A stretch of DNA of 25,795 bases. It comes from Chara braunii (lineage: Eukaryota > Streptophyta > Charophyceae > Charales > Characeae). Under the pieces are notes generated by a model that saw nothing but the letters and a program-made list of their open reading frames with translations, did no database searches and was not told where the DNA came from. Shown one piece after another: positions 16,774 through 23,856 of the stretch; within the stretch, counting starts at the first letter, position 1, and each line of letters begins with the position of its first letter. The DNA is taken from the NCBI GenBank assembly GCA_003427395.1, contig BFEA01001216.1, positions 12,834 through 38,628 of the forward strand, written 5' to 3'. Position numbers and translations under genes: made by a program.

Positions 16774-17442
16774 TCTGACCAAAGAAAGAAGGTTGCGCGG
16801 ACACTTCAAGATAAGTTAAGAGATGGCGGGGTCGTATTAGGAGTACCCTACTTCGACGATGAAACGGAGAGACCCTTCGTCATTGAAGCCGACGGCGGTC
16901 CGATAGCATTAGGAGGAGTGCTCGTGCAGCGAGATGGGAATGGTAAAGAAAGACCACTTAGATTTGAGAGTCGCACCCTTCATTCGGTTGAGAGGGGCTA
17001 TATTCAATTCATGAAATAGCTTTTGGCAATCGTGCACTGCCTCAGGNTGTTTAGACACTATGTTATGGGGCGGAGATTCATCCTAAGAACGGATTCCACG
17101 ACAGTAATCGGAGCTGTTAAGAGGCATCGACAAGTAGATGTTACGGTCAGTAGGTGGATAGCTCACATATGGACATATGATTTTGTATTAGAAAAGGTAC
17201 CTACTGAAAAGAATCGAGCCGATGGGCTGAGCTGCGTAGAATGGGGAACAATAGATGATGAATCTCTTGAGGAGGCACCCTTCGTCGACGAATTCCTTAT
17301 GGAAGACGATGATGAAGGACTACCTTCAGCTCCCAGTTGTTATACAGCCTCAGCCATANCAACGAGCAAGGAATACTGCTGGGGAGAAAAGGAAGACCCT
17401 TACCTCCACTACCTCCTAACTCAAGAGGATGAGGAGGAAGGA
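16774..17442 (+). pseudogene. pol: RNase H domain of pol
   Basis: This domain would remove the RNA strand of the RNA/DNA hybrid. Visible motifs are FVIEADGGPIALGGVL (first Asp codon 16891), SRTLHSVERGY with the usual Glu, and FILRTDSTTVIG (Asp codon 17092). VPTEKNRADGLSC near the end is the familiar NxxADxLS-type signature. It shares a frame with the second half of RT. TAG at 17017 interrupts a conserved MKxLLAIVHCL stretch and fits a Gln codon. After the domain, an acidic Glu/Asp-rich linker leads to TGA at 17443 and on to integrase. Confidence 0.88.
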
Positions 17443-17445
17443 TGA

Positions 17446-18866
17446 TATGGGATGGTAGAACAAGCCGCTGTTGCAGCTCATAAGCTAGCAGAGAGTTCAA
17501 GGATGGTTGAGCGAAGACTGAATGAGATAGAGGAAGAACCGGATGACCGAGAGCAAGATAAGGACGCTGAGGGGAAATTCAGGAAGGATGAGTATGATGG
17601 GAAATATAAGAGGATCGGTATGGTGATGAACAGTAATCAGTTGGACNAATTCTACCATGAGAAGACAAAGAGAACCTTTAGGCTGCGTAAGGGTCACCTT
17701 TTTGTGGATGCTAAGGAAGGACTACTGCCGCTGAGAGTGGTGTGTGGTAAGGAAAGNCAACTAGAGGTGATCGCCNCGTTGCATGAGGGTCTAGCAGGGG
17801 GTCATANGGGTGCTGATGCTACATANTNTAAAGTATTCCGACTATATCACTGGGATGGCCTAAGGGATATGGTTATAAGANATTGTAAGNCATGTGAAGC
17901 CTATCAGAAAANGNCATCNATNAGATTGATTGAACCCTTATACCCCACTGTTCTTGTTGAACCTGGCAGTACTGNTCACCTTGATCTAATTANTATGCCA
18001 CNTGGTAAGGATGGAATGAAATATNTACTNAACATGAGAGATAATATGTNTGGTTATGTTGAAGCAAAAACCATCCNTAAAAAAANCGCAAAGGCAGTGG
18101 CAGATTGGATCGAGGAAATCTACTTGAGGTACCCCTTCATANNTGAGTTTGNGGCTNATCAGGGATCAGAGTTCAAGAACGAGATGGTCAGAAGGCTCAT
18201 NTTNAGACTTGGAGTCAGGATCAGGTTNNTGACACCANATCATCCCCAGGCTAATGCACCAGTGGAAAGAGGTCACAGGACACTAAAGGATGCTATATCA
18301 AAATGGTGCCAAGGTGACTCCAGGAACTGACCATCTTTCTTGAGGGCAATTGTCTATGCTGACAATGTGACTGTCAAACGGACTACAGGTTATGCACCTA
18401 TTACACTATGGTATGACAGATATGCTACTTCTCCCATTCAGAACCTGGTTGAGACCTGAATCCATGAGGCGCAGAGAGAGTCATACTCCACAGAGGAGTT
18501 GCTGAGGCAGAGGATCAGGCAGATCAAGGAAGTGGATGAGGCCATAATTGAGTCCACATAGAGGATGTCAAACAGTAGATTATCTGACCAGACACGATGG
18601 AACAACAAGAGATACATCAAGAAGGAACGACTTCAGGTCGGGGATATTGTACATCTCTCGAGACACAGTGAACCAAGAGATTGGAGGCCAGGTGGATGAG
18701 ACCATTCAGGATCATCAGAGAGGTGGAAGGCAAGAACTATGAGTTAGCAGAGATGGATGGCACGAGATCCCATGGTATAGTATCCGGCTCCCAGCTCCGA
18801 AAATTCATACTTAGAGATATAGATTTGATTCCGAGTTTGGGCAGAACGATGAGGCGAGGCTCGTGA
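17446..18866 (+). pseudogene. pol: Integrase (HHCC, D,D-35-E core, C-terminal domain), broken
   Basis: The enzyme would insert the DNA copy into the genome. An HHCC-type zinc region (LHEGLAGGH, then CKxCEAYQK) lies at about 17780-17910. The catalytic core has Asp at 17983 (HLDLI), the second Asp at 18157 where the codon is ambiguous (NAT) within QGSEF context, and Glu at 18265 (APVERGHRTLKDA). The last two are separated by exactly 35 residues. TGA at 18328 and 18457 and TAG at 18559 sit where Trp fits. A frameshift near 18675 moves the end to another frame (ARWMRPFRIIREVEGKNYEL; GSQLRKFI), which stops at 18864. The C-terminal part resembles the GPF/Y-type module, and no chromodomain is seen. 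Confidence 0.9.
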
Positions 18867-18885
18867 GCCGTCTAGCATCAGCTTG

Positions 18886-19545
18886 GACATGCTGGGTCGT
18901 GGCCAGTGTGCCCCCAACATCGGTTGGGACGTGGTGAGAGTACCGCCAATCGCGAGATCTTTTATATGTTGGGACGTGGACAGAGTGTCGCCAGCTTCTG
19001 ATGATTATATGCTGGGACGTGGAGAATGTGCCGCCGGCTTCAGATGATTTTATGCTGGGACGTGGACAGTGTGCCGCCTGCTTCAGATGATTATATGCAG
19101 GGACGTGGACAGTGTGCCGCCAGCTTCAGATGATTATATGCTGGGACGTGGACAGTGTGCCGCCAGCTTCAGATGATTATATGCTGGGACGTGGACAGTG
19201 TGCCGCCAGCTTCAGATGATTTTATGCTGGGACATGGGCAGTGTGTCGCCAGCTTCAGATGATTATACGCTGGGATGTGGACAGTGTGCCGCCAGCTTCA
19301 GATGATGATTTTATGCTGGGACGTGGACAGTGTTGCCGCCATCTACTGATGATGATGATGATTTTATGCTGGGATGTGGACAGTGTTGCCGCCGGCTACT
19401 GATGATGATTTTATGCTGGGACGTGGACAGTGTTGCCGCCAACTACAGATGATGATGATATGTTGGGACGTGGCTAGTGAGCCGCCAGCTATTGATGATG
19501 ATTATGCACTGGGATGTGGCCCGTGTGCCGCCAGTAGCAGCCGAT
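18886..19545 (+). repeat. 43-bp minisatellite downstream of pol
   Basis: About fourteen units of GCTGGGACGTGGACAGTG-TGCCGCCAGCTTCAGATGATTATAT follow the integrase stop. Units at 19141 and 19184 are almost identical. Later units grow by extra GATGAT triplets (for example 19344-19358). The period is not a multiple of three, so no continuous repeat protein is coded. It is the only tandem array in the 3' half of the internal region. Confidence 0.9.
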
Positions 19546-21128
19546 AGTCAGCTTGCTATGATTATGGTATGATTTCGGATGCCGGAGCTGGATATGAGCA
19601 GCCTATGATGGCTCGGCTCAGTGGTGGACTCGAGTGTCTGCCGGGCCCAGATTGGCCCAAGTTTTGTATGTATGTAAGTTAAAATTTTNAAATTTCAGTT
19701 CATTGCATTGTATCTGGCTTGTCATGTGTCAGTCCTGGGGACATGCCTGGGGGATTGGGATCCAGTTTATGGGATTTTGGTTTTTGCCTCTTATTGTCTT
19801 TTATTTGGTCTGAATGGCATTGTGAAATGAATGGCTGTAGGATAAAGTAAAAATTTGTTTTCTTCCTCTCATAAGTCAGCGCTCAATTGATGGGGCAACC
19901 TTCTAGTATGATTGCGTAAGGAGGATTGCCTAGCATCATCTAGCACAAGTTGATTGGTTATCTCTGAAAGAGGGTGGTACTTAGCCTAGTGGAGTGTTCC
20001 CGTGGCAAGGGACTCAGCATCGCCGTGATGGGATTCCTCTCCAGATGGGCCTTCGCGGCTAAGCGCTACCGAGCTCTAAAGGGATAGGTAGTCAGTCATG
20101 TGCCATAATCGATGGAGTGATCCGTCCGATCATATGATCGGGCCGGAGATCACTTAGCATCGCAGCGGATTGAGGCTTGCTGCATTCTTCATGTTGGAGG
20201 GAGTGTTCCCACTGCAGCCGTCGGACTCTCGCAACGGTTCCCCGATGAGAGTCTATCCACAGTGGCGTCCCCTGCGGTGTCAGCACTTACGTCCTTCATG
20301 AAGAGGCAGAGAGTTTTGACTGCGCCTCTTGAGCAAGAGATGATTCCCTGAAGCAGGTTCTCACAAGGTCCAGAGGCTAGTTGGGTCAGCGGGGCGTCCG
20401 AGCCACAGTGGCGGATAGTTTCGGACCCTAGGGTGGTTAGCCGTTCCTCAGGTCACCGCGTGGTGACCTGGTCCACCTGCCGAAAATGAAGGGCGCATCC
20501 TGAGCCTCTCCCAGTCAAAATCCGACAATTGGCTGATCAAGGTGGTAGACTCCTACTATCTCCCTGATCGGGGTGTCTCCAGGGATCAGTGTCTCCGGGG
20601 GCATTTCCTTGGCATCGAGCCAAGCCAGGTATCCATAGCCTAGCTGGCAACAGGGCCATTATGGCCTCCTAGCCCACTGTTGCAAANCTTAATTGTGGAC
20701 TCGCTCTGACTCACCAGCAGGGTCTGGTTGGGTGTTGGCTGGCTCCCCGCACAGATGCAAGAGTCGGGCGTTAGAAAGAAGTCGAGCGAGTAGGCGGAGG
20801 TTTTGATGTCGACTAAAAAGCTTCCGCGCCATGGGTCTGCACTCATCGGAGTGAGGGCTTCATGAAGGGGTGTGCGGCTCCTCGTGAGCTGTTGTGAGCA
20901 AGGGCTTAGAGGGTGGTCGGACCGCCATGACTGGGAATCAGGACTGACTTTGCTCTGCTTGCCGGGTTGAGTCAGCGGAGGAGCCGACCAGGGTAAGCGG
21001 GGGCACTCTCGGAAGGCCGAAAGGTAAGACTCTGAAAGTGAGTGAGGAAGGGGTGTTGGCAAGGGTCTTTATGAGAAATCCTTTTTCTTGTCTTTTTTTT
21101 TAGGCATGACTTGACATCTGTTTTGCAG
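19546..21128 (+). other. Non-coding 3' region with splice-site-like ends
   Basis: No gene is recognised. A strong donor-like TATGTAAGT lies at 19674. T-rich acceptor-like ends lie at 21103 (CTTTTTTTTTAG) and 21128 (CTGTTTTGCAG). The stretch between could therefore be an intron of about 1.4 kb. A perfect 16-bp palindrome (CCGATCATATGATCGG) is at 20126-20141, and an 8-bp stem with a 4-base loop (AGGTCACC/GGTGACCT) at 20450-20469. The minus-strand frame at 20640-21062 has no features of a protein family I know. Confidence 0.4.
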
Positions 21129-21233
21129 GTACCCTACAGCCAGACGAAGACAACGAGGTTTGGTATGACCCGAAAGTGAGCGGCACAGAGCCAACAGACA
21201 AAGAGAAAGGGGTTTGGTATGTTCACCCCTTAT
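21129..21233 (+). other. Short exon-like reading frame after acceptor site
   Basis: Directly after TTTTGCAG the sequence reads GTLQPDEDNEVWYDPKVSG, then TEPTDKEKGVWYVHPL and a TGA stop (21231). It contains two related VWY motifs. The acidic, protein-like content and its place after a splice acceptor suggest the last coding exon of a spliced product, but no partner exon is identified. The DNA GGTTTGGTATG occurs here twice and once more just before the 3' LTR (22411), so a non-coding repeated signal is the alternative. Confidence 0.25.
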
Positions 21234-21711
21234 GAGGCAGCCTTCGGTCTAGATGACCTGGATGATCCTGGATTCGATGATTGGTCCCATATCCGCCCGT
21301 GGCTGAGATACTGATGAGGATTATGTTGTACTGATGGGCAGTATGGATGAGATGGACTGATCCAATGATGATGAGATGTGCAGGACAGGGCTGAGACTTG
21401 GACTGNCAGACAAGACCTAACGATAGGGTTAGGTTTAAGATTGAGCATCGATCATGATGATGCATGAGGCCNAACCTAATGGAAGGTTTGACTTGAGATT
21501 GAGGTTGATTCAATGATGCAAGGGAACGAGATTGATTAGTATGATTGGNCTGCATGAGCAGTCATGTTACTTGCGTGCGGTGANTGCACCACGCAAGTCT
21601 GATAAGGCTAATTCCTTCTTGATTTTGATGGTGGNTTGGACCAGTGGTCCATGCCTTATTGTGAGCACTCAAGCCCTAGCGGGCGAGCACCCTGATGATT
21701 GCNGATATAGT
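21234..21711 (+). other. Spacer with GATGAT/TGATGA-rich sequence, no gene seen
   Basis: The stretch is rich in GATTGATGAT-type words and contains imperfect repeats of the form AACCTAAcGataGGGTTAGGTTTaagATTGAG (near 21417 and 21473). Several bases are ambiguous. No reading frame of interest is visible on either strand. Confidence 0.4.
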
Positions 21712-22215
21712 TTATATGANGCCCCTATATATTAGGTAGCATANAAGGCCGCATAGCTCAAGTTGGCATATGAAGAACAACGCAAGTATGAGNCACAAGC
21801 NATGGTTGGGTGGCNCANCTTGGTGGGCGNCGGGCNGATCTGGTACACTAGGCAATGGCGGTGGCGCAGGGCGAGGTGGCTNTGGCANGACGGTNAGCTG
21901 GCGAGGATGTGGCTGAGTAGAGGAAGAAGGACGATATGGTGGAGGGTATGATCGAGAGGGCGGCTCGAAGCNTNCNGGCGGAGAGNCGTAGCGCTNCTCG
22001 TATTTATACATATAGTATATCATAGACCTCGGCGACGGTGTGCGCTCGCGCCGGTCCTCTGAGCGATGGCGCAAGCGCGTTCCTTCCCATCTCTTGTCCT
22101 CTTCCTCTTCGGATCTCTCCCCCTCGTATGTCAGATCGATCGATCGATCTGCCGCCTTCCCTTGTTGACCTCCTCTCCTATGTCCAACGCCAGAGCCACG
22201 CACCTTTGGTGCCAT
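21712..22215 (-). CDS. Antisense ORF upstream of the 3' LTR, 167 codons (unknown protein)
   Basis: On the minus strand, ATG at 22213-22215 begins MAPKVRGSGVGHRRGGQQGK. The N-terminal third is basic and Gly/Arg-rich, followed by an acidic run (ERSEEEEDKRW) and an RS/SP stretch (SEDRRERTPSPRS). The middle is Pro-rich (SYPPPYRPSSSTQPHPRQ), and the last ~25 residues are hydrophobic (LILALFFICQLELC) and might form a membrane segment. Ambiguous bases affect the second half. I recognise no family. Antisense ORFs in the region between pol and the 3' LTR are known in plant Tat-lineage elements such as Grande. Part of the N-terminal reading comes from a (GATC)n palindrome at 22132-22151, so low-complexity chance coding remains possible. 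Confidence 0.4.
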   Translation of the reverse strand: MAPKVRGSGVGHRRGGQQGKAADRSIDLTYEGERSEEEEDKRWEGTRLRHRSEDRRERTPSPRSMIYYMYKYEXRYXSPXXXFEPPSRSYPPPYRPSSSTQPHPRQXTVXPXPPRPAPPPLPSVPDXPXAHQXXPPNHXLXLILALFFICQLELCGLXCYLIYRGXI

Positions 22216-22427
22216 GGCAAAAACTGATTAACTGAGCGACGGTAAGCGCTAATGGGATAAGAGCACAAGCTCGTCGAGAGCGATGAAAGTAGCGGTAGAA
22301 GCAAGATAGCGCTGCACGCTTGACAATGCGAATTCAAGTATGAATGATGAGAGCAAGTAAGCTATAAGGCCTTCATAGTGGCCAGAACATGGCGAGGACG
22401 CCAGGAATGGGGTTTGGTATGGTTGTC

Positions 22428-23390
22428 AGAAGACAATGCGGCGTAGCGGCAGAAGTTGACTCGTCATAGTCAACCTTCGCGCTGCGTCAAAAAATTGCGC
22501 CTAGGGACGTCCACAATCATGGTCAAGCTGGACCCTAGCGAGTCGGTTAGATTTCCCCTCGGCCGAAACCGAGGGAAAGGCGGCGCGGCGGTACGGTCCT
22601 CCAGAGACCTGATCGTACCCGTTGGACTGGACCGTCGTGACCGCATTAGGCGAATTAGTGGGGTCTGGTCCAAACGGCACCTGAAACGGACCAAGGGTTA
22701 GTGAAATATTCAAGTTTGACCAATTGGGACCGGACCGACACGCCCACGTAACCTGGCCAGAAAAGGGACAGCCCTTAACAGTCATTTCGATGAACAGCCA
22801 GGCCCGAGTAATTATGATAGGGTCGCGTGCTATTTTTGACACGAGACAGACTGTTCATTTCCCAAAGTCGGGTCTGCACCAGTCCCGTTCTAAAATTAGC
22901 ACGGTCTCGGAAGACGATGCGGCGCAGCGGCATAAGTTGACTCGCAATAGTCAACCTCCGCGCTGCGTCAAAATTGCACCTAGGGACGTCCACAATCATG
23001 GTCAGGCTGGACCCTAGCGAGTCCATTAGATTTCCCCTCAGCTGAAACCGAGGGAAAGGCAGCGCGGCTGTACGGTCCTCCGGAGACCTGATCGTCCACG
23101 TTGGACTGGACCGTCGCGACCGCAATACGCCAATTAGTGGGTTCCGGTCCAAACGGCACCTGAAACGGACCAAGGGTTAGTGAAATATTCAACTTTGACC
23201 GATTGGGACCGGACAGACACGGCCATGTAACCTGGCCAGAAAAGGGACAGCCCTAAACAGTCATTTAGATGAACAGCCAGGCCCAAGTAATTAAGATAGG
23301 GTCGCGTACTATTTTTGATACGAGACTGACTGTTCATTTCCCAAAGTCGGGCCTGCACCAGTCCCGTTCTAAGATTAGCACGGTCCCACG
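22428..23390 (+). repeat. 481-bp tandem duplication at the start of the 3' LTR U3
   Basis: AGACAATGCGGCG at 22431 and AGACGATGCGGCG at 22912 begin two copies of a 481-base unit, which run to about 22908 and 23390 with scattered changes, mostly transitions. Each copy carries GTTGACT...AGTCAAC (22456 and about 22936), an inverted pair of TTGACT W-box cores, and a further TTGACC near its end. Open frames on both strands are repeated with the unit and look like chance readings. Confidence 0.88.
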
Positions 23391-23740
23391 GTATTTTTAG
23401 CGTGGGACTTAGTGTTTGTCTACCAGGGACTGGGCCTGCGCCAGTCCCGTTCTAAAATTAGCACAGTCCCTCGCTATTTTTAGCATGGGACTAACTGTTC
23501 GTCTACTGGGACTGACTGTTCGTCTACCAGGGACTGGGCCTGCGCCAGTCCCATTCTAAAATTAGCACAGTCCCACACTATTTTTAGCATGGGACTGACT
23601 GTTCGTCTACCAGGGACTGGGCCTGCGCCAGTCCCGTTCTAAAATTAGCACACTCCCACGCTATTTTTAGCGTGGGACTAACTGTTCGTCTACCAAGACT
23701 GACTNTTCGTCTACCNGGACTGACTGNTCATATCCCAGGG
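23345..23740 (+). repeat. 83-bp tandem repeats in U3 of the 3' LTR
   Basis: GGGACTGGGCCTGCGCCAGT begins units at about 23426, 23530 and 23613, with spacings of 104 and 83 bases. A related unit starts at 23345 (GGGCCTGCACCAGTCCC), and shortened units follow to about 23740. Bases 1-180 of the window correspond to the last two full units, so the 5' LTR presumably has more units upstream of base 1. Confidence 0.85.
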
Positions 23741-23830
23741 TCGGGATTGCTGCTATTTTTAGCTCAGGCCTGGTGTAAAGTTTNACCACAGCCATGACCT
23801 TGGGACTGCAGCACTCGGCCCCGATCTCTT

Positions 23831-23856
23831 GGCCTCTCCATTATAAAAGAGAGGCC
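23831..23856 (+). promoter_or_regulatory. 3' LTR copy of the TATA box and its inverted repeat
   Basis: TATAAAAG at 23842-23849 and both 8-bp arms are identical to those at 279-304, although neighbouring bases have changed between the copies. If active, this copy would drive transcription out of the element into flanking DNA. Confidence 0.65.

Noticed and set aside
13335-18866. Stop codons read as sense (alternative code or programmed readthrough) in gag-pol
   Set aside because: There are also at least five frameshifts and short losses, and several stops fall inside conserved catalytic domains. Mutational decay explains all of this more simply.
20126-20141. Perfect 16-bp palindrome CCGATCATATGATCGG
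   Set aside because: A single isolated palindrome with no repeat, gene or promoter beside it. Noted in the region description but not strong enough as a finding.
20640-21062. 140-codon frame on the minus strand
   Set aside because: No recognisable domain, ordinary low-complexity Ser/Pro content, and it lies in a stretch that looks intronic. Not supported as a gene.
21196-21213. Purine-rich AGACAAAGAGAAAGGGG as polypurine tract and 3' LTR start near 21213
   Set aside because: It is a better purine run than the one before 22424, but the following TGTTCA does not mirror the TGACA end, and the LTR would then have to include the antisense ORF region. Kept as an alternative only.
22456-23173. Frames on both strands in the 481-bp duplicated unit
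   Set aside because: They recur because the unit is duplicated, overlap on both strands, and fall in U3 upstream of the promoter.
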